From positions 310,001 through 374,000 of the forward strand of contig JACJXZ010000002.1 in NCBI GenBank assembly GCA_020636375.1: a stretch of 64,000 bases of DNA, written 5' to 3'. The position numbers were made by a program, and so were the translations under genes. Below are positions 45,704 through 54,492 of this stretch, one piece after another. The notes beneath the pieces are model-generated. The model saw only the letters and a list, made by a program, of their open reading frames with translations. It was not told the origin of the DNA and did no database searches. Origin of the DNA: Lewinellaceae bacterium. Its GTDB lineage: Bacteria > Bacteroidota > Bacteroidia > Chitinophagales > Saprospiraceae. Every line of letters starts with the position of its first letter. Positions within the stretch are counted from its first letter, which is position 1.

Positions 45704-46222
45704 TTCCCTAATCGAGTAGGAGATGAAGGTGGTGCGGGCCCGCTGCTATCTTGCTCTCATTACGGCCTGCCCGCCAAGGGTTGTGAAAAAAGGCCGAAAG
45801 CAGACAGGATTTACGCTGTGAAGTATAGCAAGCTACTTTACAGGGTAAAGCGGAAAACCCCAATTTAAGCGCAAGTTCAAGTTCAAATTCAAACGCAAGT
45901 ATCAAGGCCAAAAGCAGGGCGGTGCCGGCATTGACCTTGAACTTTGCTCTTGAACTTTAAAAGAGATGTAAGGCAAGGCATTCAAAAACGTGGAGAAGTT
46001 TTTTCTAAAAAAAACGTAACTATTTAGCTGGGTCAATAGGCTTTTGCCACAAACCTGCCTGCCCATCTGACGCTGGCCAGGTAGGCAGGGACACAAAAAC
46101 TCAAAGATGGCACAAAGCCTTGGTGCAATCTTTGTGCCTTGGAGTCTTTGTGGCAATAAAGCCGTCTAGATGGCAGGCCACCTAAATAGTTGCAAAAAAA
46201 ACGCTATTTAGTGCGCAAAGCA
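45704..46222. other. Repeat-rich intergenic region
   Basis: About 520 bp without a credible gene. It holds TTCAAGTTCAAATTCAAA near 45870 with inverted partners near 45935-45957 (CTTGAACTTTGCTCTTGAAC), and the long palindrome at 46010-46195. Confidence 0.6.
46010..46195. repeat. 190-bp imperfect palindrome
   Basis: Outer arms AACTATTTAGCTGGG (near 46018) and CACCTAAATAGTTGC (near 46179). Inner arms TTTTGCCACAAA and TTTGTGGCAATAA; the core is CAAAGATGGCACAAAGCC / CAATCTTTGTGCCTTGG. It sits after the toxin-antitoxin pair. Confidence 0.75.
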
Positions 46223-47740
46223 CTAGCTGCCGGGTATCCGGCCGTGGCAATCCACCCACCGCCCCTTCTCCCACCGCACCATCCCCTCCGTATACGGCAG
46301 AACAATTCCATATAATGCTTCCCGGATATCCTCGGGCACGGCATCGGCGGGTGAGCGCTCCTTGTCGAAGCGCAGGCGCATCACCTCGGGGTGGGGTTTG
46401 GCCTTCGGGGCCGATATGATCCCGGCCTGATCGAGCATATAGAAAAGCTGAGAAGCGTCAGCCCCCAATTGCTTGGTATGCGGGTTGGCGGCCAGGCCCT
46501 TCAGGGCGTGTTCGATCTGTTCGCCGGTATAACCGCAGCGGCGCGGGTCGCCGCCCATGACGCTCAGCATGCCGACAATGCGGCGGCATTTCTCGCAGCG
46601 CCCGCAGGGCCGCATGCGCCCTTCCTCTTCGTGGGCGGCGTGGCAGGAGAGCTGGTTCGCCTGCAGGTCCGGATAGCGCTGGGTGAGTATTTTTTGGATC
46701 ATAAACTCCGAAACAGGCCGCAGTATGGAAAACTGCTCTATGCCCCAGCCTTTGGTTGAAAAATAGCGGCTGAAAGCTTCGTCGAAGAAGCGGCTCTGGT
46801 CATACAAGCCGTCGTAGTGGGGGATACCCTCGTGGTGCAGGCGGCGCGTGGTGTCGTACTCGTTGCCGATGATGAGCCGGCCGATGCCGCGCTTCTTCAT
46901 CAGGGGCAGCACGCCCACCAGGAAGACCGCCACCGTCCACAGGCGGATGGGATAGTCGTCGGCGCGGACAGTGGCGAAGTCCGGGCGGATGAAGGGCAGG
47001 TGGCGCAGCATCCAGGCGAAGAGGCGGTCGGAATTCATCCACACCTTGGTGGTGTTGGGCTCGACGGCCTGCTGGTAGCGGTAGCCGTTGACGGCGGTAA
47101 ACCAGTGGCGGCCGCTCTCGTTGCCAAAGATGGGGTGTACGTCTTTGTCCAGCTCTTTGAGCAGGGCATAGCTCAGCAGGCTGTCTTTGCCGCCGCTCGA
47201 CAGTACGCAGTAGGAATCGGGAGAATTAGCCCATGGTTTTTCTCTGCCGTCAAAGCCTTCCGGGCGGCTGTTCCGGAACACCAGACGGGCGTTGGTGTAG
47301 CGCTGTCGTTTTTCCGCCGTCAACCCGGTTGCCGCGCCCCGCAGGAAGGGATTGGGCTGCAGGAGCTTCTTGACATATATTTCCCGGGACGTATTTTCCA
47401 GCATGCTGCCGAGAAAGCGCTGGTCGGCGGCGGTAAAGGGCCCGTCCAGCACAATACGCCGGCAGAACAGCCCGTAGTTGAGGGCCAGCTGGGCGGCCAT
47501 GACGCTCGCCAGGTTGCGGTCCTCCGGGAGATTGGGATCAAACACGGCCTCTCCGTAGGAATAGATCAGCTCTTTGCTCTGCTCCTGGCCGTTGGCCACC
47601 ACCGTGTAGGGCGCCAGGAGGCGGCTCTTTTCCAGGCGTACCGGCCCCACGCGCAACTCGTCGAAAACGACAAGCCGGGCGTGGGCGCCCCGGGGCTGAC
47701 CGGCATCTGAATTGCCGGCGAAAGGCTCCTCCAGGTTCAT
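46223..47740 (-). CDS. PP-loop ATPase family protein, MurL-like
   Basis: 505 aa. A PP-loop SSGGKDSLLS at residues 181-190 (alpha-hydrolase/ATP pyrophosphatase fold), a preceding N-terminal domain (RRIVLDGPFTAADQRFLGSMLENTSREIY) and a C-terminal metal-binding cysteine cluster, Cys366, Cys379, Cys382, Cys385 (RPCGRCEKC). The layout resembles MurL, which epimerises the terminal L-Glu of UDP-MurNAc-L-Ala-L-Glu, but I am not certain of orthology. It begins 5 bp after the DUF1611 gene, so they are co-translated. An adenylating or epimerising step in amino-acid or peptidoglycan metabolism is inferred. Confidence 0.65.
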   Translation of the reverse strand: MNLEEPFAGNSDAGQPRGAHARLVVFDELRVGPVRLEKSRLLAPYTVVANGQEQSKELIYSYGEAVFDPNLPEDRNLASVMAAQLALNYGLFCRRIVLDGPFTAADQRFLGSMLENTSREIYVKKLLQPNPFLRGAATGLTAEKRQRYTNARLVFRNSRPEGFDGREKPWANSPDSYCVLSSGGKDSLLSYALLKELDKDVHPIFGNESGRHWFTAVNGYRYQQAVEPNTTKVWMNSDRLFAWMLRHLPFIRPDFATVRADDYPIRLWTVAVFLVGVLPLMKKRGIGRLIIGNEYDTTRRLHHEGIPHYDGLYDQSRFFDEAFSRYFSTKGWGIEQFSILRPVSEFMIQKILTQRYPDLQANQLSCHAAHEEEGRMRPCGRCEKCRRIVGMLSVMGGDPRRCGYTGEQIEHALKGLAANPHTKQLGADASQLFYMLDQAGIISAPKAKPHPEVMRLRFDKERSPADAVPEDIREALYGIVLPYTEGMVRWEKGRWVDCHGRIPGS

Positions 47741-47745
47741 CTGCT

Positions 47746-48837
47746 TTATTTTTTAACAGCTTCTAAATACGGGATCAATACGTCCATCAGGCCATCGGCG
47801 CCATTGAGCAGCACGTCGAAAGCGGGCAGGCCCGTTTCCTCCCCGATCCGGCGGGCGGCGGCATCCACCTCCGGGGCTGACATATTTTCGTGGTTGATGG
47901 TAATGGCCACTACCGGCTTGCCCGACAGCAACTCCACCGCTTCGATCTGCGTCGGCAGGGGGTGGATGGGGTAGCCCGGGAAACCGTCGTACTCCTCCCG
48001 TTTGGGAGCGTGCTGCATCAGCACGATGTCGGGGCGGCAGGCGGCCAAAATCTCATGGCCGCCGGGGTAAGCCGGGTTCATGAGGCTGCCCTGCCCTTCC
48101 AGGACGATCACGTCGGGCTGCTGTTCTTCCCAGGCCCGGTAGGTGGCGTGTTCCAGCTCGCCGGCCACGAAGTCGTTGATCAGCGAGTCCAGCACGATGC
48201 TGTATTTCGCGCCCTGCATCCAGGCGGTCTGGCCGGTGCCGATCATTTCGGCCTTGTATCCGGCCTGGCGGAACGCATGCACGACGATCCAGGCGGTGGT
48301 GCGCTTGCCCACGGCGCTGTCGGTGCCCAGGACGGCAATCTTCAGGGCTTTCACCTTTTCGATATTGCCGGTGAAGCTGTGCAGCTCGCTGCGCGGCGGC
48401 GTCTTGCGGATATCGCGGATGCGCACCCCGTGGGCATGGGCCAGGCGGCTGATGCGGGAGTCTTCGGAGAGGAAGTCGTGCAGCCCGCAGTCAATATGCA
48501 GCCCGGCGAGTATAGCCAGGCGCACGTCTTCCCGGGCCGGCGCGGGCAGGCGGCCGCCATCGGGCGCCAGGCCCACGACGAAGTATTCGGCAGGCGTGCC
48601 GTTCTCCCGGGCGGCGGCGAGCGCCTCCTCCAGGTTGACAAAGATGGGAATGCCTTTGGGATGGCCGTCGATGACCTCGCCGGCGTCCTGCCCGGCATGG
48701 CGGCTGTCGATCACAGACAGAACGCGGTAGCGTTCGGTGAAACGCACCAGCCCGTGGGCGGTTTTGCCTTCCGGCGTGTTAAAAGCGCCTTCGCAGTAAA
48801 CGATGGCGTTGCCGTCCAGCACTTTCTTTGATGACAT
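47746..48837 (-). CDS. DUF1611 family P-loop protein (DgcN-like)
   Basis: 363 aa. N-terminal Rossmann-like domain, then a P-loop GTDSAVGKRTTAW (171-183) typical of DUF1611, and GQTAWMQGAKYSIVLDSLIND. Some DUF1611 proteins (DgcN) N-acetylate D-glutamate in D-Glu catabolism; others sit beside L-Ala-D/L-Glu epimerases. Here it is flanked by a PP-loop protein 5 bp downstream and a PLP enzyme 81 bp upstream. The likely substrate is glutamate or a related amino acid, by context only. Confidence 0.82.
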   Translation of the reverse strand: MSSKKVLDGNAIVYCEGAFNTPEGKTAHGLVRFTERYRVLSVIDSRHAGQDAGEVIDGHPKGIPIFVNLEEALAAARENGTPAEYFVVGLAPDGGRLPAPAREDVRLAILAGLHIDCGLHDFLSEDSRISRLAHAHGVRIRDIRKTPPRSELHSFTGNIEKVKALKIAVLGTDSAVGKRTTAWIVVHAFRQAGYKAEMIGTGQTAWMQGAKYSIVLDSLINDFVAGELEHATYRAWEEQQPDVIVLEGQGSLMNPAYPGGHEILAACRPDIVLMQHAPKREEYDGFPGYPIHPLPTQIEAVELLSGKPVVAITINHENMSAPEVDAAARRIGEETGLPAFDVLLNGADGLMDVLIPYLEAVKK

Positions 48838-48918
48838 GCTTTTCTTTTTGTTTTGAAAATGAAACGCGCCTGTTCCCCAAAGCGAACAGCGAACAGCGAA
48901 CAGCTCACCGCGAACCGC

Positions 48919-49986
48919 TCACCTCCTGCTGGTCAGGATCACCACGAAGCGGTCGTTCTGCAGCAATTCCGGGTCGGGCGGCTGCGCCAGGGCGGCCAGG
49001 CCGGCAGTAGCGGCGGGCAGCACGTTGAGCCCTTCCTTTTCCTTGAGGATTTTGGCCAGGCGCAGCATCGTGCGGTCCGACACGTCGCGGGCCCAGCCGT
49101 CGGTCTCGTACAGGGCGCGCAGGGCGTGGTCGCCGTCGAAGGAATGCCAGTTGATCAGGGGTTCGTTGACTTCCGTCTCCCGGATGCTGCCCGGCGCCAG
49201 GTCGATACAATGGTCTTTGCCCTTGAGGAAGGAAGTGATGATCGGGTTTTTATGGGCCGAAGAACCCGCGACCATGATGGGCATGCGCGAGGTCTTGCCG
49301 CGGCGGTAGAGGCTGAGGAAGCCTTTGAACACCCCGGCGAGCACGGTGCCGTTCGAAACGGGCACGGCTACGGCTTTGGGGGCGTCGCGCAGTTCGTCGT
49401 AGATCTCATAGGCGATCTCGCCGTAAGCTTTGAGCTGCAGCATGGTGTTGTCGCTGCCCGGATTGGCGTCGTAGTATTCGATGCGGCCGGCATGGAGCTG
49501 GGAAGCGGCGACCGCATCCTCGTAATCGCCCTTGACGGTGAAGATTTTGGCGCCCAGCTGCCGCATCTCGTCGCTGCGGCGGGAGTGGTAGGCCTCGGGG
49601 ATGTAGATGATGCAGTCCAGCCCGGAATATTTGGCAGCCAGGGCGCAGGCAACGCCGTAGTTGCCGCAGGTGGCCAGGCAGATGCCGTCGAACCCGCGAC
49701 GCAGGGCGTCGGCGCATTGCGCAAAGGCGATGCGGTCTTTCTGGGTGCCGGTCGGGTTGCTGCCTTCCAGCTTGAGGTAGACCTGCCGGAAACCCAGTTC
49801 CCGCTCCACATTGCGGCCCCGCATCAGAGGCGTATCGCCGACCTCGCTGTCGGTGATAAATTCGAAGGCTTCGAGGCGGTCTTCCAGGCTCTGTTCCTTA
49901 TCCAGCAGGAGCTGGTACTGCTGTTCCAACTCGGCCTGCAGATTGTAGCGTTCGTGCAGGGAAACAGGTTGGTTGGGTTCTTGCAT
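48919..49986 (-). CDS. Fold-type II PLP enzyme, threonine-synthase-like
   Basis: 355 aa. The PLP lysine is Lys83 in LEGSNPTGTQKDRIAFAQ; the substrate loop TCGNYGVACALAAK and the phosphate-binding VSNGTVLAGVF are also present. This is the tryptophan-synthase-beta fold shared by threonine synthase, serine/threonine dehydratase and some racemases. The divergent N-terminus and the DUF1611 neighbour argue against a standard threonine synthase. It is the first gene of a three-gene unit with DUF1611 and the PP-loop protein. Confidence 0.8.
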   Translation of the reverse strand: MQEPNQPVSLHERYNLQAELEQQYQLLLDKEQSLEDRLEAFEFITDSEVGDTPLMRGRNVERELGFRQVYLKLEGSNPTGTQKDRIAFAQCADALRRGFDGICLATCGNYGVACALAAKYSGLDCIIYIPEAYHSRRSDEMRQLGAKIFTVKGDYEDAVAASQLHAGRIEYYDANPGSDNTMLQLKAYGEIAYEIYDELRDAPKAVAVPVSNGTVLAGVFKGFLSLYRRGKTSRMPIMVAGSSAHKNPIITSFLKGKDHCIDLAPGSIRETEVNEPLINWHSFDGDHALRALYETDGWARDVSDRTMLRLAKILKEKEGLNVLPAATAGLAALAQPPDPELLQNDRFVVILTSRR

Positions 49987-50061
49987 TGCTACTTGTTGTT
50001 GCTTTTATTTTTTAACTGGCATATAGACGCCGAAACGAGGAGGGGCCACCTCTCAGTAGTG

Positions 50062-50182
50062 ATTAAAAAACAACTTCACTGTTTGAGATCCGTCGTTGTA
50101 GCTCGTTTATCAGCCTAACCCCGCGACAATCCTACGTGGCTGATTCACTTCACTACAACGACGGATCGTGAAGTTATTTTTT
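50062..50182. repeat. 120-bp imperfect palindrome
   Basis: GATCCGTCGTTGTAG (50087-50101) and its exact complement (50153-50167) form the inner stem. The outer arms are AAAAAACAACTTCAC and GTGAAGTTATTTTTT. Confidence 0.88.
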
Positions 50183-50351
50183 AAGGATTACTCAGAAAGA
50201 TGAATTTTACAAATAATTTCGGTTATTGTCAAGCCGGGAAAGGCGGGAATGCAGAATCCTCTCCAAAAAGTAAAGGTATCGGGCGGCAGAATCCTCCCAA
50301 TACCTTTAGACTGATTAACAAACGAAACAATTAATTTCTTGCTGGTTTTAC

Positions 50352-50419
50352 GGTATTCCGGTGTTATGGTATTTCGGTATTGCAGCCGCAATACCATAAT
50401 ACCATAACACCAAAATACC
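50352..50419. repeat. 68-bp hairpin of GGTGTTATGGTATT motif
   Basis: Two 32-bp arms (50352-50383 and 50388-50419) with four mismatches and an AGCC loop. It ends 1 nt before the stop codon of the PepSY-like gene. It shares the GGTGTTATGGTATT motif with 13561-13720. Confidence 0.9.
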
Positions 50420-50420
50420 T

Positions 50421-50879
50421 TTAATCATTGCCGTCAAAAGATTCCACCTCCTCGCCCAGAATGGTACCCTTCTCGTCGAGGGTCAAAGTGATGTAATCAT
50501 AACCGCTTTCGAAACCCAGGTAGTAGAGCGTCCCTTCCGGGCGTTCGGACTGTACGATCGAGGTGAAATAATCCAGGCTGGGGTACTTGCCTTTTACCGC
50601 CAAAACGACAACCTTGGGCAGGTCCGCCTCGTCGATAATGGTGGAGGTTTCCTTCCAGGTGCCCCGCTTGTCGAAATAAGCATCGCAGTAGTAGTCGCCT
50701 TTCAGGAAGCTGGCGATGTACACCTCGTCCAGTTCTTCCCAGCTGACATCCTCGGCCTGGGGATATTTTTTGGCGAAGGCCTCAGCAATGGTTTTGGGGA
50801 CAACCGAATCCTGCCCCAGGGCCGGGGCCGCAACAGCTGCCAGAAACAAGAGGGCAGCGCTCCTCAGTGCTTTTTTCAT
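50421..50879 (-). CDS. PepSY-like secreted protein
   Basis: 152 aa from ATG 50879 with a signal peptide (LLFLAAVAAPALGQ). The PepSY-like pattern is present twice: IAEAFAKKYPQAEDVSWEELDEVYIASFLKGDYYCDAYFD and VVVLAVKGKYPSLDYFTSIV, ending in a putative SEL-type beta hairpin. Such proteins in Bacteroidota are periplasmic and of unknown role. It is followed directly by the 68-bp hairpin. Confidence 0.78.
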   Translation of the reverse strand: MKKALRSAALLFLAAVAAPALGQDSVVPKTIAEAFAKKYPQAEDVSWEELDEVYIASFLKGDYYCDAYFDKRGTWKETSTIIDEADLPKVVVLAVKGKYPSLDYFTSIVQSERPEGTLYYLGFESGYDYITLTLDEKGTILGEEVESFDGND

Positions 50880-50952
50880 AAATAAGGTTGAATTTGTGAG
50901 GCGAAATTGGGGAGGGGATTCTGAATTGATTCTGAAGGAGAAGCAAAGCTGA

Positions 50953-51240
50953 AAAAATAAATTTCCAGGCTGGCTTCTTCCCGGCTTTTGCTTTCCAGTT
51001 TTCCCCAACCCGTTCCGTCAGGCCGTGCGTTTTCAATTGGAAGGGGCCGAGCCCGGAAAGAGATACCGGCTGCGCATATCCGGCGCGACGGGAAGCGTCA
51101 AAGCGGAAATCCTCCTTCCGGAAACGGGAACAGCGGAATGGAACACAAACGGACATACCGCCGGGCTGTACTTCTATTTTCTGGAACCCGCAGAAGGCGG
51201 TGCGCCCCTGCTTTCCGGCAAGATCGCCAAAGTGGAGTGA
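50953..51240 (+). pseudogene. Orphan T9SS C-terminal sorting domain fragment
   Basis: From about 50998 the open frame reads VFPNPFRQAVRFQL, YRLRISGATGSVKAEI, TAGLYFYFLE and ends GKIAKVE at TGA 51238-51240. That is a complete type A T9SS tail: YPNPF-type start, DLSG-like core and GxYxxxL end. A TGA at 50950-50952 precedes it and no signal peptide or passenger is present, so it looks like the remnant of a deleted secreted protein. It touches the stop of the LytTR gene on the other strand. Confidence 0.65.
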
Positions 51241-51969
51241 TCAGAGCCCCAGGCGGTAGGCTTCGATCAGCCGGTGGAAAGCAGCGCGGTAGCTGCCGCC
51301 TATGGGCAGGCGCCGGCCGGCCACCAGCAGCGAATTGCCATCAACCTCCTGCACATGCCGGAGGTTGACGATATAGGATTTGTGAATGCGTGCAAACTGT
51401 TGGCCCGGCAGCTCTTCCTCCAGGGCCCCGAGGTTCTGCAGGCTGACGATACGCCCATCTTCACCGATGAATCGCACGTAATTGCGCAGGCCTTCGATGT
51501 AGTGGATGCTGCCCAGATGCAGGCGGTGGTATTTGTGCTTGGCATCTCCTTTAATAAAGATATAGCCGGGCTGGGGGGGATTGTCGGGGGGCGGTGGTGA
51601 AACAGCGCGATGACGAGCGCGGGCCCGGTTGGCCGCTTTGAGAAAGCGCTCAAAGGAGAAGGGCTTCAGCAGATAGTCGCTGACCTGATGCTCGTAACTT
51701 TCCAGGGCGTACTCCGAATAGGCGGTAGTTAAAATAACCGGGCATTTCGGCTCGGCGACCTCCAGCAACTGCAGGCCCGTGAGTTCATCCATCTGGATAT
51801 CGAGAAAGAGCAGGCCCACTTCATGCTGCTGTAGCCACTCCATGGCCTCCAGCGGAGAAGTAGCGGCCTTTGCCAGCTCCAGGAAAGGCGTCTTTTCGAT
51901 GTAAAGGCCGAGCAGCTCCAAAGCATGGGGCTCGTCGTCTACGGCCAGGCATTTCAACAGGCTGCTCAT
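51241..51969 (-). CDS. LytTR response regulator
   Basis: 242 aa. Receiver with Asp57 (LLFLDIQM), Thr (ILTTAYSE), Lys (LLKPF); LytTR domain with YIEGLRNYVRFIGEDGRIV, FARIHKSYIVNLRHVQEVDG. It overlaps the kinase gene by 4 bp (ATGA). Targets cannot be read from the sequence; the divergently transcribed TraB/EreA-like pair is the nearest candidate. Confidence 0.92.
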   Translation of the reverse strand: MSSLLKCLAVDDEPHALELLGLYIEKTPFLELAKAATSPLEAMEWLQQHEVGLLFLDIQMDELTGLQLLEVAEPKCPVILTTAYSEYALESYEHQVSDYLLKPFSFERFLKAANRARARHRAVSPPPPDNPPQPGYIFIKGDAKHKYHRLHLGSIHYIEGLRNYVRFIGEDGRIVSLQNLGALEEELPGQQFARIHKSYIVNLRHVQEVDGNSLLVAGRRLPIGGSYRAAFHRLIEAYRLGL

Positions 51970-52979
51970 AAATCCAGAGTTAAAACCACACTAAAAGTAT
52001 CCTTATTTTCCCGGACCTGCAATTCATGCCGGCCCGGATAGCGAAGGGCCAGCCGGCGCTTCACGTTGTCCAGCCCGATGCCCGCCCCCTGGTCCTTCTC
52101 CTTCTGCGAAAGGTGGTTGAGGCTGCTGAAATGGAGCCTGCCGGGTTGCACGCTGAGGGCCAGCGCCACCGGCCTTGCCGGGTCGGAAGTAAGGCCGTGT
52201 TTTAAAGCATTCTCAAAAAAGGGCATGAGCAGCAAGGGCTCCACCTTTTGCTCCATGCCCTCCCCCTCCACCGAGAAGCTGGCGAAAAAACGCCCCTTGA
52301 AGCGCTTCTCGAAGATAGCCATGTAATTCTTCAGGAGTTGCACTTCCTCCCTTATCGGCACCTGTTCTTTTTCGGTGCTTTGCAGCGCATAGCGGAGCAT
52401 GTCCGAAAGTTGCAGGACGGTAGTGGCCAGGCTGGCGTCCAGTCGAAAGGCCTCGGTGTGCAGGTAACTCAGGGTGTTGAACAGAAAATGTGGGTTGAGC
52501 TGCCCCCGCAGGAAGGCCAGTTCGGACCGGGCCTTTTGCTCCAGCAGTTCCCGGTGGCGGCGCTCTGCTTCCGAGCGCTGTTCGAGCAGGCACACCACCA
52601 GGCTGGCCACCACCACCGGTATGCCCCGCCAGTACAAGTTGTCCCTCAGATAGCCATAAAAGGTAGGGTCGATGTAATTGCCAAACCCCAGGGTTGCCGG
52701 ATAAAGCACCTCTTCAATGGCATAGCGCAATGCGGGAAACAAAAGAACGCCAAGCGGAACCAGCAGCAGCAGATAGGGCCAGCGCCCCGGCTGGAGGAAG
52801 CGGCGCCATATCCACCCGTAAAACAGGTAAAAAACCGCTATGCGCACACTGCCCAGAGACAGGAAGAAGGCCAGGTCGCCCGGCGCCAGCCCGCGGGTGG
52901 CCAGCTCTTCCAGTTCCTGATACAGCAGGAATGCCGCCCAGCCTATGATGTGCCCTTTGGCGCGTTTACTCCATTTCAT
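51966..52979 (-). CDS. LytS-type sensor histidine kinase
   Basis: 337 aa. Membrane helices at about 10-20, 35-55, 66-86 and 118-133, then His_kinase (LNPHFLFNTLSYLH, His164) and HATPase parts (LLLMPFFENALKHG, GAGIGLDNVKRRLAL). No large sensor domain. It is the first gene of the pair with the LytTR regulator. Confidence 0.9.
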   Translation of the reverse strand: MKWSKRAKGHIIGWAAFLLYQELEELATRGLAPGDLAFFLSLGSVRIAVFYLFYGWIWRRFLQPGRWPYLLLLVPLGVLLFPALRYAIEEVLYPATLGFGNYIDPTFYGYLRDNLYWRGIPVVVASLVVCLLEQRSEAERRHRELLEQKARSELAFLRGQLNPHFLFNTLSYLHTEAFRLDASLATTVLQLSDMLRYALQSTEKEQVPIREEVQLLKNYMAIFEKRFKGRFFASFSVEGEGMEQKVEPLLLMPFFENALKHGLTSDPARPVALALSVQPGRLHFSSLNHLSQKEKDQGAGIGLDNVKRRLALRYPGRHELQVRENKDTFSVVLTLDL

Positions 52980-53220
52980 GAACCAGGTATGATTTTCCCA
53001 AGCTTTATGGCTCCAGCTTCAGGGCGAAAGATAAAAAGCCCGGCGCCAACGGCCGGTTTTTTTACACCAAACCGCCCAAATATTACGCCAACGGGCGGCA
53101 AGGCGCTATTTCCCCTGCCTACAGCGGATGCAATCTATTTCCGGGAGTTCGTCCCAAACTTTTTCTTTTCCCGCCGCCGACGTCCAACTTTGGCCCATCA
53201 ACGATATAAAACCATAGATC

Positions 53221-54492
53221 ATGAAAGACGCAATCATGCTTTATCTGCTGCTACAGATCGCCCTGCAACTGAACGGCCAGCCGGAGATTCCCGATACTTT
53301 TCACCCCGGTTTTTTACAGCAGCACACCTATTACTTTCAATTGCAGGAGGACACGCTCTACGGAGAAGGCGCCAATAAGCTGAAAGCAGCTATAGCAGAA
53401 GCCCGGTTCGCCATTCTGGGTGAATACCACGGTTCGCATCAGCTCCCCAAACTGACTACGGCCCTTCTGCCGCACCTGCATCAGAGCGGTTACCATAACC
53501 TGGCGCTGGAAGTGGGGCCTTATTCCGCGCGGATACTGGACAGCCTTTCCGCCGATCCGCCCACTACGGCCCAGCGGTTGTACGAGCTGTATTCGCATTA
53601 CGCGGCCCGAAGCGATATTCCCATCCCCTTTTATGATGGAGTAGAGGGCGCGAAAGTGCTGGCCGAAGCCTCGCGCCTGGGCTTCCGGCTGTGGGGGCTG
53701 GACCAGGAGTACTTCGACGCCCCCTTAATGCTGGCCGATGAGCTCCTGAAACAGGCCAGAGGACAGGAGGATTACGCAGAGGTGCTGGAGGCGAAAAACA
53801 GTTTCGACTCCTTATTTCAAGCCGCCCTGAAAAAGGACGAGGAAGGTATTAAAGGATACCGCATGTTTCAGGAGTTAACAGAAAGCCCTGTCACCAAAGC
53901 CTTTTTCGCCTCATTTCCTGAAAATAACCGACAGGCGCAGGAGATCATTTCCGCTCTCTATACAAGCTGGGACATATACGACAGGCATGATTTGCGTGAT
54001 GGATTTTCTCACGCCCACCGCATTGCGTATATCCGACAGAATTTCTTGCACCATTATCAGGCGGCTGAAGAAGAACAGCCCAAAGTCTTCGTCCAGATCG
54101 GAGCCTTACACGCTGCCAAAGGATACGAATTCGGCGTGTATGACGTGGGCAACCTGATCCACGAACTGGCCGAGGCCAAAGGCGCTTCCTCCTGCCACAT
54201 TTACAGCATGCCCCGCTATTCCATTGAAGAAGGCGTACAGAAAGATGCCCTGGAAGAGCAACCACAGCATCCGGAATCTGCATTTCGCGCCATGGGCCGC
54301 CCCGGGCAGTGGGCCCTCATCGAGTTGTCCGGCCTACGGGAACAACTGGCCAGCCGGCAGCTGATCCTTCCCGAGGGCCCGTCCCTGAACAGGATTAAGT
54401 TCCTGTCCGAAAACTTCGACTGGGTGGCCATCCCGCCGACCGACCAGGGGCAGCAAAACAATTATTCCATCCACAAAAGTAAACAGCCATGA
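53221..54492 (+). CDS. TraB/EreA/ChaN-superfamily secreted protein
   Basis: 423 aa with a short signal peptide (LLLQIALQLNGQ). The EreA/ChaN-like fold is indicated by ARFAILGEYHGSHQLPKL (conserved GExHG), LALEVGPYSARIL (E in strand 2), LWGLDQEY and VFVQIGALHAAKGYEF (GxxH). The His and Glu residues match the metal or active-site positions of this superfamily, which includes erythromycin esterases and heme-binding ChaN. The substrate is unknown. Its stop overlaps the start of the next gene (ATGA). Confidence 0.72.
   Translation: MKDAIMLYLLLQIALQLNGQPEIPDTFHPGFLQQHTYYFQLQEDTLYGEGANKLKAAIAEARFAILGEYHGSHQLPKLTTALLPHLHQSGYHNLALEVGPYSARILDSLSADPPTTAQRLYELYSHYAARSDIPIPFYDGVEGAKVLAEASRLGFRLWGLDQEYFDAPLMLADELLKQARGQEDYAEVLEAKNSFDSLFQAALKKDEEGIKGYRMFQELTESPVTKAFFASFPENNRQAQEIISALYTSWDIYDRHDLRDGFSHAHRIAYIRQNFLHHYQAAEEEQPKVFVQIGALHAAKGYEFGVYDVGNLIHELAEAKGASSCHIYSMPRYSIEEGVQKDALEEQPQHPESAFRAMGRPGQWALIELSGLREQLASRQLILPEGPSLNRIKFLSENFDWVAIPPTDQGQQNNYSIHKSKQP

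Larger units (their letters stand above)
49987..50420. other. Intergenic region with two palindromes
   Basis: About 430 bp between a gene starting leftward and one ending rightward on the same (-) strand. It contains the palindromes at 50062-50182 and 50352-50419 and no credible gene. Confidence 0.6.

Noticed and set aside
46010..46195. Retron msr-msd or other structured ncRNA
   Set aside because: The palindrome is long, but no reverse transcriptase or effector gene is nearby, and similar unrelated palindromes occur at other gene ends.
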